Shown here: positions 1-9,122 of the stretch, piece after piece | Layout: the number at the start of each line of letters is the position of its first letter | How positions within the stretch are numbered: the stretch's first letter is position 1 | Assembly (NCBI RefSeq): GCF_002844375.1 | Contig: NZ_CP024199.1 | Coordinates: forward strand, 4,008,001 to 4,072,000 | DNA length: 64,000 nucleotides | Reading direction: 5' to 3' | Source: Thalassospira marina | GTDB taxonomy: Bacteria > Pseudomonadota > Alphaproteobacteria > Rhodospirillales > Thalassospiraceae | Translations under genes and position numbers: made by a program | Notes under the pieces: generated by a model | Seen by the model: the letters and a program-made list of their open reading frames with translations, nothing else | Database searches by the model: none | What the model was told of the DNA's origin: nothing

Positions 1-1
1 A

Positions 2-742
2 TATTTTGACCACAAAGACAATCACGAAGCCATCGTGCCCCATCATGGTGATGTCATGGATGGCATGAATGCCAGCAGCGATGATGAACCGCACGCACCT
101 GCTTTTTATGCGCTGCTGCCTATTCTGCCGCTGACCCTTATTCTGATTTTCAGCAAATTGCTGATCCATCAGATCGAACTGGGTGTTGTCACCGCCATGA
201 TCATTGGTGCGCTGATCGGCTTTTTCTGCGAGATGTTTCGTAACCGTCACAAAATGGATGCCGTATTCAAGGGCTTCATGGTGTTTTTCCGGGGCATGGG
301 CAACATGTTCTCGACCATCATTTCCCTGATAATCTGCGCCGAATTTTTTGCTGCCGGCCTGAAAGCCATTGGCGCCATCGATTTCATGATCGCCAGCGCC
401 CAGAATGCAGGCTTCGGCATCATGGGGATGATGCTGGTGGCCTGTGGCCTGGTTGCGGTCACCGCGATCATGACGGGTTCTGGCAATGCGGCCTTCTTTT
501 CGTTTGCCAGCCTGGCACCGAACATCACCGCTGGCACCGCCACCGGTGCGGTCAGCATGCTGTTGCCTTTGCAATTTACCGCCGGTATCGCCCGTTCGCT
601 CTCGCCGGTTTCTGGCGTGATCATCGCCGTTGCCGAGGTCGCCGAATGCTCCCCCATCGATATCGTCAAACGAACGGCCATACCGCTTGTCGGCGGGTTG
701 ATCACGCTGTTTGCCTATAACGCCATCTTTGTTGCCGGCTGA
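2..742 (+). CDS. dcuC: C4-dicarboxylate transporter, DcuC family (5' end missing)
   Basis: This is the C-terminal part of a polytopic inner-membrane carrier. The frame is open to the left window edge, so the true start lies outside and the GTG at 35 is not a credible start. The visible 246 residues hold about six hydrophobic helices separated by short polar loops, including a glycine- and alanine-rich stretch with ITAGTATGAVSMLLPLQF and the conserved-looking ending ARSLSPVSGVIIAVAEVAE. DcuC-type carriers move succinate, fumarate or aspartate across the inner membrane. The following lyase gene belongs to a superfamily whose members release fumarate, which fits a metabolic link, but the two are separated by 240 bases with an inverted repeat. 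Substrate is inferred from family only. Confidence 0.8.
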   Translation, partial: YFDHKDNHEAIVPHHGDVMDGMNASSDDEPHAPAFYALLPILPLTLILIFSKLLIHQIELGVVTAMIIGALIGFFCEMFRNRHKMDAVFKGFMVFFRGMGNMFSTIISLIICAEFFAAGLKAIGAIDFMIASAQNAGFGIMGMMLVACGLVAVTAIMTGSGNAAFFSFASLAPNITAGTATGAVSMLLPLQFTAGIARSLSPVSGVIIAVAEVAECSPIDIVKRTAIPLVGGLITLFAYNAIFVAG

Positions 743-799
743 CCGATTTTAAAGGCCATCACCAACGCCACCCAAAAATGTGGCACGGGCAAATCACAA

Positions 800-833
800 A
801 ACCTGCATTGATCAAACCCGGTCAATGCAGGTT
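800..833. repeat. 12-bp perfect inverted repeat downstream of dcuC
   Basis: AACCTGCATTGA at 800-811 is exactly complementary to TCAATGCAGGTT at 822-833, with a 10-base loop. No T-run follows on either strand, so it is not a canonical intrinsic terminator. It may be a 3' stabilising hairpin of the transporter mRNA or a protein-binding dyad. Confidence 0.6.
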
Positions 834-982
834 ACCGCCCGCGGGCAGGGTTTCCTGAAAGGCAATTCCCGTCCGCGCCCAACAAATTAACCCGGTTCTT
901 CCCGCGCACCCTTTGGAAAGAACCGGTATAAAACACCCAAAAGCGCCCCAAGCGCCCCAACGCCAGAATATGGGACACCACA

Positions 983-2338
983 ATGACGAGCCGTAACCTG
1001 CCTGTCTCGACCGACGATCTGTTTACTTCGCACGCCACCTGGCAAAGCTGGCTGGATGTTGAGGGTGCATTGGCAACGGCCCAGGCCGAACTGGGTATCA
1101 TCCCGCATGCGGCGCGTGATGAAATTGTAAAACATACCGACCTTGCCCAGTTTGACCTGACCGCCCTTAAAGACGATATCGCAGCCAGCATGTCGCCGAT
1201 CATGTCCACCGTGCGCGCCCTTGCGGCAAAATGCGCAGGCGATGCGGGCGGATATGTCCATTGGGGGGCGACCACACAAAACATCATCATTGCGGGCAAA
1301 ACCCTGCAATTGCATAAATCGCACCGCCTGCTTCTGGCACGCCTTGCCAATGTGCTGGGCAAAATGGCTGATATGGCCGATGAAAGTGCAGACTGGCTGA
1401 CCGTGGCCCGCACCAACCGCCGCCAGGCCCTGCCGATTACATTTGGCTATAAAATGGCTGGCTGGATTGACGAATTCCAGCGGTGTGCCGACCGCCTGAC
1501 CAGTTGTGAATCGCGCAGCTTCGTGCTGATTTTTGGCGGGGCGGCGGGTGCCATGCACACTTACGGCGAAAACGGCCAGAAACTGGCTGAAACCATGGCC
1601 GGCCATTTGGGCCTGACGGCATCAAATGTGCATTCCCGCGCCACCAATGATGGCTTTGCCGAATATGTCGCCATGCTGGGCCTGTTTGCCGTGGCCTGTG
1701 AACGCATGGGCACCGAACTTTATACCCTGATGTCGAACGAATATGACGAAGTCAGCGAAATTCAGGCCGCCAATGTGGTGGGCAGTTCGACCATGCCCCA
1801 CAAATTCAATCCCAAATATGTTGTCAGCCTGCTCACCGCAGCAAGCCGGCTGCGCAACCTTGTCGGCCCGACAATGGAAGCCTGCCGCCCCAGCCATGAA
1901 GGCGACGCAGCCTTCAATTTCCGTCTTTACGAACTGATCGACGAAGCAGGCATGCTTTCCTATCGGGTTGCAACCCAGCTTGAAACACTGTTTGACCATT
2001 TGCAGATCAAACAGGACCGCATGCTGGAAAACCTGATGCGCGACCCGGCACCGCTGGTTTCGGAAAAGATCATGATGTTGCTGGCAAACAGCATTGGCCG
2101 CCAGACAGCCCATGATCTTGTCCATCATGCCATCGTCGCCAGCATGGAAAAGGGCGTATCCTTTGCCGATGCCCTTTACGAACATCAGGAAGTTCAAGGC
2201 TGCTTTGCCTCGCGCGATGCCCTGGACCAGGCACTCGACCCCAAACATTATACCGGGCGCAGTGCCGAAATAGCGCGCGAAACCGCCGCCAGCGCCCGCC
2301 ATCATGCCGTCCGCCTGCGCCAGCATATTGCCCGCTAA
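983..2338 (+). CDS. Fumarase/aspartase-superfamily lyase (adenylosuccinate lyase / carboxymuconate cycloisomerase-like)
   Basis: A 451-residue soluble enzyme of the superfamily that eliminates fumarate from N-substituted or C-substituted succinates, or catalyses the related cycloisomerisation. The superfamily signature is clear near residues 270-280 (GSSTMPHKFNP), preceded by the flexible-loop serine region. The N-terminus has the substrate region around HWGATTQN (third-region histidine and threonine). The chain lacks the features I would need to call it PurB, and no pca genes flank it, so the exact substrate is open. The ATG has GGGA about eight bases upstream. It ends at a bidirectional terminator shared with the convergent LysR gene. 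Confidence 0.75.
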   Translation: MTSRNLPVSTDDLFTSHATWQSWLDVEGALATAQAELGIIPHAARDEIVKHTDLAQFDLTALKDDIAASMSPIMSTVRALAAKCAGDAGGYVHWGATTQNIIIAGKTLQLHKSHRLLLARLANVLGKMADMADESADWLTVARTNRRQALPITFGYKMAGWIDEFQRCADRLTSCESRSFVLIFGGAAGAMHTYGENGQKLAETMAGHLGLTASNVHSRATNDGFAEYVAMLGLFAVACERMGTELYTLMSNEYDEVSEIQAANVVGSSTMPHKFNPKYVVSLLTAASRLRNLVGPTMEACRPSHEGDAAFNFRLYELIDEAGMLSYRVATQLETLFDHLQIKQDRMLENLMRDPAPLVSEKIMMLLANSIGRQTAHDLVHHAIVASMEKGVSFADALYEHQEVQGCFASRDALDQALDPKHYTGRSAEIARETAASARHHAVRLRQHIAR

Positions 2339-2402
2339 TCCTGTTCTTTACGCCCTTTTGGGCACATACCGCTAGCACGCGGGCGCGTCATAACCCAAAT
2401 AA

Positions 2403-2433
2403 AACGGCCCGGCCATTCATGGTCCGGGCCGTT
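2403..2433. terminator. Bidirectional intrinsic terminator
   Basis: AACGGCCCGG at 2403-2412 pairs with CCGGGCCGTT at 2424-2433. T-rich sequence follows on the plus strand, and the A-rich flank before it gives a T-run on the minus strand. It sits between convergent genes (lyase and LysR). Confidence 0.85.
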
Positions 2434-2463
2434 ATTTTATCACGGGTACAAGGTTATCAGCAG

Positions 2464-3405
2464 TTAGTCCGACGGTTCCAGCAAACGAACATTTTCACCA
2501 TAAAAGGCATCTTCCGCACATCGGCGCGCGATCTGCTGGCGCAATAATTCGGCAAAGCGCAGGGCAACCTGGTTTTGCCCGGCTGGCGGAAACACGCAGG
2601 CATATGGCAGCCAGAATTCCGGCCCGACCGGGCGCAATGTGGTTTTTGTCGGATCAATAAACACGCTGCTGATCGGGTCCATCAGGCCCAGGCCATAACC
2701 ACTTTCAACAAATTTCGGCACCAGCAGGCTGGACCCGATTTCAAGGCTGATGCGCGGCAGCTTGCCAATGGTTTCAAACAAACGGTCCAGGCGCTGCCGC
2801 CATATCTGGTTGGATCGCAAGGAAACAAAAGGCTGATCAACCAGCGCATCGACCGGCACGCAATCAAGGGCCGCCAGCGGATGATCAACCGGCAGCAAAA
2901 CCTGGGTTCTTGCCTCCAGCACCGGTTCAATTGCCAGTTCAACAACGCTGGTTTTAATCGGCAGCGACAGCATGCCCAGATTATAGCGCCGCGATCCCAC
3001 CTGGTTTTCCACATCGGAACGCGTGCCAATATCGATTTTGCATTTCAGATTGGCGTGTTCGGCGTTCAAAAGGTCAATCACCGGCGGCAATAGTGATGCC
3101 CCGATCGGTCCCACCGTAATGATGCGCAATGTATCAACCGCACGTTCACGAATTTCGCGCGCAATAGCGGGAATTTCCTCCACACCGTTAAGGATATGTT
3201 CCGCCTCGTGAAAAAACCGTTCCCCTTCACGGGTCAGAACCAGGCGCTGATTGACCCGTTCAAACAATGTCAGTTTCAGCTCGCTTTCCAGCCCGGCCAG
3301 CATCCGGCTGGCCGCAGACTGGCTTAAATGCGCGCTTGCCGCCGCCCCCGAAAGGGTCCCGTGCAGAACAGTCAGGCGAAAAAGGCGCAGCGCCTTGAGA
3401 TTCAT
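2464..3405 (-). CDS. LysR-family transcriptional regulator
   Basis: A 313-residue regulator starting MNLKALRLFRLTV. The N-terminal winged helix-turn-helix (about residues 1-65) contains the standard LysR pattern AASAHLSQSAASRMLAGLE. The rest is the periplasmic-binding-protein-like effector domain. I chose the ATG at 3405 because GGGGA lies about five bases upstream and because the longer frame to 3480 only adds residues ahead of the normal LysR start. It faces away from the first chemoreceptor gene across a 513-base AT-rich region. A dyad at 3469-3505 looks like its own operator. Regulated pathway unknown; the convergent lyase is a possible target only by proximity. Confidence 0.88.
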   Translation of the reverse strand: MNLKALRLFRLTVLHGTLSGAAASAHLSQSAASRMLAGLESELKLTLFERVNQRLVLTREGERFFHEAEHILNGVEEIPAIAREIRERAVDTLRIITVGPIGASLLPPVIDLLNAEHANLKCKIDIGTRSDVENQVGSRRYNLGMLSLPIKTSVVELAIEPVLEARTQVLLPVDHPLAALDCVPVDALVDQPFVSLRSNQIWRQRLDRLFETIGKLPRISLEIGSSLLVPKFVESGYGLGLMDPISSVFIDPTKTTLRPVGPEFWLPYACVFPPAGQNQVALRFAELLRQQIARRCAEDAFYGENVRLLEPSD

Positions 3406-3918
3406 AACATCCCCGAATTTTTGCGGCAGAATTGCCAGAACCGGTTTTGTTTCATTTTTGCCCCAAGGTGAAACATTCACAAGTAAAAATACTTAGAATA
3501 TTTCAAGTCGCACAATGAAACAAAACCCGCACCGGCAAATATTCACTACCCTGAAAAGAATATTTTCAAACACTGCACAACCTGAATTCCGAAAATCCAC
3601 CTTCAAAGATTAGAATACCTTGAACCACAAATATCAGTGGAACTATTTAATTCCTAAAATTCAACTATAGATTAAAATTCGTAATCGACCTGATTATTTT
3701 TTTGTTGCGGGTCATTGTTATTTGCTGACCGTGATAATAATTCATGCTTCTCTGACAAGAAGAATGGGATGTGCTGAAACAAAGTTGCGCAGACGAAAAA
3801 ATATCGACTGAACAAACGGTCAATAACCGACGCTCAACTTAAAAGAGAATGACAGAAATCGGTCACAATGCACTTCCCTGCATTGGGTGCTGCGATAACA
3901 AAAACACTTGGGGCTAAG
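3406..3918. promoter_or_regulatory. AT-rich divergent control region with LysR-type dyad
   Basis: This 513-base gene-free stretch separates the LysR gene from the first chemoreceptor and is much more AT-rich than its flanks. It contains a nested dyad at 3469-3505: TGAAACATTC and GAATATTTCA are complementary at nine of ten positions and flank AAGTA-AAAA-TACTT. A second dyad, TGAAAA-N5-TTTTCA, lies at 3552-3568, and TTCAA...TTGAA is found at 3602-3624. The GAATA half-site recurs at each. This arrangement fits binding by the adjacent LysR protein; I could not pick out a convincing -35/-10 pair for the chemoreceptor. Confidence 0.5.
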
Positions 3919-5616
3919 ATGACCAACCTATCCAACTGTACAATATCGACAAAGTTGCGACTTTTACTGGGGATCGTCGCAATTGCGTTTCTGGCTTTGA
4001 CTGCCTACGACCTTTTTACTCTGCGTGGAACCCTGGTTGACGGCCGCAAACAGAATGTTCGCCAGGTTGTTGAACTGGCAACCACCACCATCGACCATTA
4101 TGCAAAACTGGCGCAGGACGGCACCCTTTCCAAGGAAGATGCCCAGAAACAGGCGCTGGCAACCGTGCAGGACCAGCGGTTTGATGGCGACAATTACATT
4201 TTCATCATCGACCGCAGCTCGCATATTCTGATGCATCCGGTCAAACCGGCCCTGAACGGGACCGATGGCTCCAACGTCGCCGATGCGGACGGCGTCAAGA
4301 TTTTCGCCGATCTGGTCAAGGCTGCCAATACCGGCAAGGGTGGTTTCCTGTCCTATAAATGGCCAAAGCCGGGCGAAAAAGAAGCCCTGCAAAAGGTATC
4401 CTATGGTGCGGCCTTTAAACCCTGGGGCTGGGTCATTGGTGCTGGCACCTATATCGATGATCTTGACGATGCCTTCTGGAACCGTGCGATCAGCGATATC
4501 GTCGTTGCCGCCGTTGTTGTTGTGCTGGTTGGCCTGCTGGGGGCAGCCATCAGCCGGTCAACCGGCAAACCGCTAGGCGATATTACCCGCGCCATTAACG
4601 GGCTGGCACAGGGCAATAACAATATTGTCGTGGATATCCCCGATGCCGAAGACCGCCGCGATGAAATTGGCGAACTGGCCCGTGCGCTTGAGGTTTTCCG
4701 GTCAAACCGGAAACGTAACGAAGCCGCCCGCGCCGAACATGAACGCGAACAGCAGGCCCAGATTGCCCGTGCAAACCGGGTAGAAAGCCTGATCCACGAA
4801 TTTGAAGGCGATATTTCGCGCAATCTGGATGGCGTGAATGATGCGGTGCGTGTCCTGCATTCCACCGCCGATGAAATGACGCGCCAGTCGTCCCACACCA
4901 CCGATCAGGCCACCGCCGTTGCCGCTGCCACCGACCAGGCGGCACGCAATGTCGATACGGTCGCTGCGGCCGCCGAACAGCTTGCTTCCTCGATTGATGA
5001 AATCACCCAGCAGGTCAATCGCAGTTCCGATATTGCCCGTACCGGGTCCCAGGAAGCCGATGAAGCCACCAGCATCTTTGCCGAACTGGGCAGTGCATCG
5101 GAAAAAATTGGCGAAGTTGTCCAATTGATTCAGTCCATTGCCGAACAAACCAACCTTCTTGCCCTGAATGCCACCATCGAGGCGGCACGCGCGGGCGAAG
5201 CCGGCAAAGGGTTTGCCGTGGTGGCCGCCGAGGTCAAAAACCTCGCAAACCAGACCACGCGCGCAACCGAAGACATTGCCCTTCAGATCAACGGTATTCA
5301 GGGGTCCACCCAGAATGCGCTGGGTGCGATTACGCATCTGTCCCAGCGGATGAAGGAACTGAACGAAGTTGCCGCCGGTATTGCCGCGGCCGTTGCCGAA
5401 CAGGATGCCGCCACCGGCGAAATTGCACGCAATGTGGGCGAAGCCGCCCAAGGCACCAAGGAAGTTTCGGCCAATGTCGCAGGCCTGCGTCAATCAGCCG
5501 AAAGCGAACGCGTTGCTTCGAACGATGTTTTGCATTCCGCACAGGGGCTTGATGAAAAATCACGCTCGCTGATGTCGCAGTTCCAGCACTTCCTGACCGA
5601 TATCCGCAACGCATAA
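3919..5616 (+). CDS. Methyl-accepting chemotaxis protein with Cache sensor domain (paralogue 1)
   Basis: A 565-residue chemoreceptor. The order is TM helix 1 (about residues 14-32), a periplasmic single-Cache (Cache_2-type) domain to about residue 185 with DGDNYIFIID and PWGWVIGAGTYIDD, TM helix 2 (about 190-212), HAMP, and a long cytoplasmic signalling domain. The CheA/CheW-contacting tip EQTNLLALNATIEAARAGE is intact. GGGG lies six bases before the ATG at 3919; the 17 extra codons available upstream are not needed. A near-twin follows at 6109, each gene with its own terminator and AT-rich leader. The ligand is unknown; Cache_2 receptors often bind small organic acids. Confidence 0.92.
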   Translation: MTNLSNCTISTKLRLLLGIVAIAFLALTAYDLFTLRGTLVDGRKQNVRQVVELATTTIDHYAKLAQDGTLSKEDAQKQALATVQDQRFDGDNYIFIIDRSSHILMHPVKPALNGTDGSNVADADGVKIFADLVKAANTGKGGFLSYKWPKPGEKEALQKVSYGAAFKPWGWVIGAGTYIDDLDDAFWNRAISDIVVAAVVVVLVGLLGAAISRSTGKPLGDITRAINGLAQGNNNIVVDIPDAEDRRDEIGELARALEVFRSNRKRNEAARAEHEREQQAQIARANRVESLIHEFEGDISRNLDGVNDAVRVLHSTADEMTRQSSHTTDQATAVAAATDQAARNVDTVAAAAEQLASSIDEITQQVNRSSDIARTGSQEADEATSIFAELGSASEKIGEVVQLIQSIAEQTNLLALNATIEAARAGEAGKGFAVVAAEVKNLANQTTRATEDIALQINGIQGSTQNALGAITHLSQRMKELNEVAAGIAAAVAEQDAATGEIARNVGEAAQGTKEVSANVAGLRQSAESERVASNDVLHSAQGLDEKSRSLMSQFQHFLTDIRNA

Positions 5617-6108
5617 GCAATTGCGAACCAACATATTTTGCAAAAGGCAGGGGCATTCCCTGCCTTTTTCATGCCCGATCACCGGTTTATCGCATCAACC
5701 CATAATTGGGTGCGCCCCGGCAATATAAACGGGCGATTCGCAAATTGCAGATGCGATTTTCACCAAAACAGGCCATCCGCCCTGCCCGCAATGCCTGTTT
5801 CACACAACCCAGAAGTTAAAAAGATAATTTTTTCCACATTTCTGGAATGACTTTAAAAACCCGGCGAGCACGATAGTCACACTTTAAAACAATATTTTTC
5901 TTATATAAAAACCCTGCCCAACTGCCTTTCACAGATCAAAAATTTTAATCAAACCAATTGCCACTTGGTATCAGATCAATTTTCGGCACGCTAAATCGCT
6001 GTATGTTTTTGCCACCATAAGGTGAAATCGATTCATATTACGGTTTCACACGAGGGGGCCGTTTTCCGTTTTTTGTTGAAAAAACATCTGCCATTCAGGG
6101 TTTCGAAC
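5617..6108. promoter_or_regulatory. Intergenic region between the two chemoreceptor genes
   Basis: The first 60 bases hold the terminator of the upstream gene. The remaining roughly 400 bases, especially 5810-6020, are AT-rich and presumably carry the promoter of the second receptor gene, but I found no clear promoter hexamers or gene. Confidence 0.4.
5642..5669 (+). terminator. Intrinsic terminator of chemoreceptor 1
   Basis: AAAAGGCAGGG (5642-5652) pairs with CCCTGCCTTTT (5658-5668) around a five-base loop and runs into T residues. Confidence 0.9.
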
Positions 6109-7794
6109 ATGACGCTTTCCAATTTTTCAATTGCAGCAAAGCTGCGCCTGCTTTTGGTTCTGGTTGCAATAGCACTCTGCATACCAACAATTTTTGATCT
6201 TTTTACACTGCGCACAACCCTGCTTGACGACCGCAAAGAAAACATCCGCCAGATCGTTGATATGGCCGAAACCAGCATGGCTCGCCTGGCCGATATGGCA
6301 AAAACCGGCGATATCAGCGAGGAAGATGCCAAAAAACAGGCCCTCGAAACCGTTGCGGCCCTGCGTTATGACGGCGACAATTATGTTTTCGTCATGGATG
6401 CCAAAGGCACCATCATCATGCATCCGATCACCGCATCGCTGGTCGGCAAAAGCACCGATGACATTCGCGATGTGAATGGCAAAGCCTTTTTGACCAACCT
6501 GGTATCCGTGGCCAAAACCGGTGATGGCGGCTATGTCGATTATGTCTGGGCCAAACCCGACAAAACCGGTAACGCCCCCAAACTTTCCTATGCCCGCAGC
6601 TTTGCCCCGTGGGGATGGGTTTTAACCACCGGTATTTACATTGATGATGTCGACAGCATTTTCTGGAAACGGGCCACGGTTGATATTGCCTTTGCCGTTA
6701 TCCTGCTGGTGATCCTAAGCCTGATTGGCCTTTCCATTGGCCGTTCCATCACCAAACCGCTGGGCGATATCACCAATGCGCTAAATGCCCTGATTGGCGG
6801 CAATACTGACCTGGAACTGCACCATACCGACCGCGAAGACGAAATTGGCGAATTATCGCGGGCCTTTGATGTTTTCCGCGAAAACCGCAAGGAAACCGAC
6901 CGCCTTCAGGCCGAACAGGCCCGCACCCAGCAGGAACATATCGAACGTGCCGAACGGATCGAACAACTCATCCACAGTTTTGAAGGCGAAGTCGAAGAAA
7001 ACCTGACCGTCGTCAATGCCGCCGTAACCCAGTTGCGCAGCACCGCAGGCGATATGAGCGACCAGTCATCGCACACCACCGAACAGGCCACTGCCGTTGC
7101 CGCTGCCACCGAACAGGCCGCCAATAACGTGGATACGGTTGCCTCGGCAGCCGAACAGCTTGCTGCCTCGATTGATGAAATCACCCTGCAGGTCAGCCGC
7201 AGTTCGGAAATTGCCAAATCCGGCTCACAGGAAGCCGACGATGCAACCGGACTGTTTAGCGCGCTGGGTTCTGCCTCGGATAAAATCGGCGAGGTTGTTG
7301 AACTGATCCAGTCAATTGCCGAACAGACCAACCTTTTGGCACTCAACGCCACCATCGAAGCCGCACGCGCGGGCGATGCCGGCAAGGGTTTTGCCGTGGT
7401 GGCCGCCGAGGTCAAAAACCTTGCCAACCAGACCACCCGGGCGACCGAAGATATCGCCGGTCAGATTGGCGATATTCAGGGTTCCACCCAAAATGCCCTT
7501 GGCGCCATCCAGCACCTTGCCGCCCGCATGAAGGAACTCAACGAAGTTGCCTCGGGCATTGCCGCAGCAGTGCAGGAACAGGATGCCGCCACTGGCGAAA
7601 TCGCCCGCAATGTTGCCGAGGCCGCACAGGGCACCAAGGAAGTATCGGTCAATGTCGATGGCCTTCGCGCCTCGGCCGAGGATGAACGCCAGGCTTCTGA
7701 CGAAGTCCTGCGTGCCGCCAAGGACCTGTCGGATAAATCCCACACCCTGCTTTCGCAAATTCACGGCTTCCTGCGCGATATTCGCGCGGCCTGA
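6109..7794 (+). CDS. Methyl-accepting chemotaxis protein with Cache sensor domain (paralogue 2)
   Basis: A 561-residue paralogue of the preceding gene with identical architecture: N-terminal TM helix, single-Cache domain (DGDNYVFVMD, PWGWVLTTGIYIDD), second TM helix, HAMP, signalling domain with EQTNLLALNATIEAARAGD. Cytoplasmic halves of the pair are almost the same, while the Cache domains differ more, as expected after a tandem duplication with divergence of ligand specificity. The start at 6109 is backed by CAGGG eight bases upstream; the GTG at 6022 would add 29 residues with no family counterpart. It ends at its own terminator. Confidence 0.92.
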   Translation: MTLSNFSIAAKLRLLLVLVAIALCIPTIFDLFTLRTTLLDDRKENIRQIVDMAETSMARLADMAKTGDISEEDAKKQALETVAALRYDGDNYVFVMDAKGTIIMHPITASLVGKSTDDIRDVNGKAFLTNLVSVAKTGDGGYVDYVWAKPDKTGNAPKLSYARSFAPWGWVLTTGIYIDDVDSIFWKRATVDIAFAVILLVILSLIGLSIGRSITKPLGDITNALNALIGGNTDLELHHTDREDEIGELSRAFDVFRENRKETDRLQAEQARTQQEHIERAERIEQLIHSFEGEVEENLTVVNAAVTQLRSTAGDMSDQSSHTTEQATAVAAATEQAANNVDTVASAAEQLAASIDEITLQVSRSSEIAKSGSQEADDATGLFSALGSASDKIGEVVELIQSIAEQTNLLALNATIEAARAGDAGKGFAVVAAEVKNLANQTTRATEDIAGQIGDIQGSTQNALGAIQHLAARMKELNEVASGIAAAVQEQDAATGEIARNVAEAAQGTKEVSVNVDGLRASAEDERQASDEVLRAAKDLSDKSHTLLSQIHGFLRDIRAA

Positions 7795-7817
7795 TTGCGA
7801 AATTATCCCTGAATGGC

Positions 7818-7848
7818 AAAGGCAGGCTGCACCACAGCCTGCCTTTTT
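7818..7848 (+). terminator. Intrinsic terminator of chemoreceptor 2
   Basis: AAAGGCAGGCTG (7818-7829) pairs perfectly with CAGCCTGCCTTT (7835-7846) around CACCA, followed by T residues. The stem sequence resembles that of the upstream paralogue's terminator, suggesting the terminator was duplicated with the gene. Confidence 0.9.
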
Positions 7849-7927
7849 CCTTGATCAGCATCCACAATGCCGTTGCCCAATTCCTTTGCCAAAGGCCCCA
7901 AACGGCAAAACAGCATGGATGGCGTAT

Positions 7928-8617
7928 TTATGGCGTAATCACCGCCCCACAGGCATCAAACAGGGCGGCCGCGCGTACCCGCGCAAGGCGGGCATCTTGG
8001 GCATCGGAATCAGGCCGGCCATCATTGTTAAAACCGCGGCCGGAATTTTCGTAAATATAAACCGGCACTTCCGGGTGGGCGGCCTTGATTGTTGCCTTCA
8101 CATCATCCGCAGGGATATGCGCATCCTTGCGCCCGAAATTGCAAATTACCGGGCATTTCAGGGTCATGTCGGCAATACCGGCAACACCACCGCCATAATA
8201 ACTGACCACGGCGGCCAGTTCATCAATCCGGGCTGCGGCCCGCCAGGCGACCGTGCCGCCATAACAATAGCCGATCAAAAATACCGGCCCGTCCTGTTTT
8301 AGGGCATCAACGCAGGCTTTTACGTCGGCAACCGGGTTTTCCGGGCCATTATCACCGGCATATTTGCGGCCAATGGCAAGGCCATCGGCATCATGTTTGG
8401 CAACAAAGCCACGTTCCTGGCGGTCAAACATGGATGGCACGATGACTTCATATCCCAACGCCACCCAGCGCCGGGCATCTTCCAGGATATAATCATCCAG
8501 GCCGAAAATTTCCTGAATCAGGATCAATCCGCCTTTGCGCGCGCCATCAGGTTTTCCATGCCACGCATCAAATTCAAACCCGTCAATTGCCGATGTCAGC
8601 CGGATCATTTCTGGCAA
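7928..8617 (-). CDS. Dienelactone hydrolase-family protein with atypical catalytic triad
   Basis: A 229-residue alpha/beta hydrolase of the dienelactone hydrolase family. The nucleophile elbow GYCYGG carries the expected cysteine (about residue 118), and the aspartate follows in FGRKDAHIP. At the place where the family has a histidine before GF, this protein reads NSGRGFNND, i.e. Arg (codon CGC, one base from CAC). The enzyme may therefore be inactive, use another base, or have a new role. The start is TTG: AAGGAGG sits at 8623-8629, five bases before TTG at 8617, whereas the ATG at 8608 is 14 bases from it. It lies just downstream of trxA but behind the trxA terminator. Confidence 0.78.
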   Translation of the reverse strand: MPEMIRLTSAIDGFEFDAWHGKPDGARKGGLILIQEIFGLDDYILEDARRWVALGYEVIVPSMFDRQERGFVAKHDADGLAIGRKYAGDNGPENPVADVKACVDALKQDGPVFLIGYCYGGTVAWRAAARIDELAAVVSYYGGGVAGIADMTLKCPVICNFGRKDAHIPADDVKATIKAAHPEVPVYIYENSGRGFNNDGRPDSDAQDARLARVRAAALFDACGAVITP

Positions 8618-8647
8618 TTTTTCCTCCTTGCGGCATCAAACAAAAAG

Positions 8648-8679
8648 AAAAGGCGGGGCCATACAGCACCCGCCTTTTT
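8648..8679 (-). terminator. Intrinsic terminator of trxA
   Basis: AAAAGGCGGG (8648-8657) and CCCGCCTTTT (8669-8678) form the stem. Read on the minus strand the hairpin is followed by a T-rich tract, directly after trxA. Confidence 0.8.
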
Positions 8680-8704
8680 CGATTTTCCGTTCGGTCATGA
8701 CCGA

Positions 8705-9025
<321 letters not shown>

Positions 9026-9093
9026 TCTGTCAGATCCTAGTTGTTACGAGGCCATACACCCAAGCGGGCAACCTCGATCCGCTTATGGATGCA

Positions 9094-9122
9094 AAGGTAG
9101 GCAGGCAGAGGCCAAAGGTCAA
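9094..9122 (-). promoter_or_regulatory. Candidate sigma-70 promoter of trxA
   Basis: On the minus strand TTGACC (9122-9117) and TACCTT (9099-9094) are 17 bases apart, about 70 bases upstream of the trxA start. The -35 overlaps the addA stop codon. The -10 is a weak match. Confidence 0.4.

Noticed and set aside
800..833. Intrinsic terminator for dcuC
   Set aside because: The hairpin is strong but no T-run follows on either strand; recorded as an inverted repeat.
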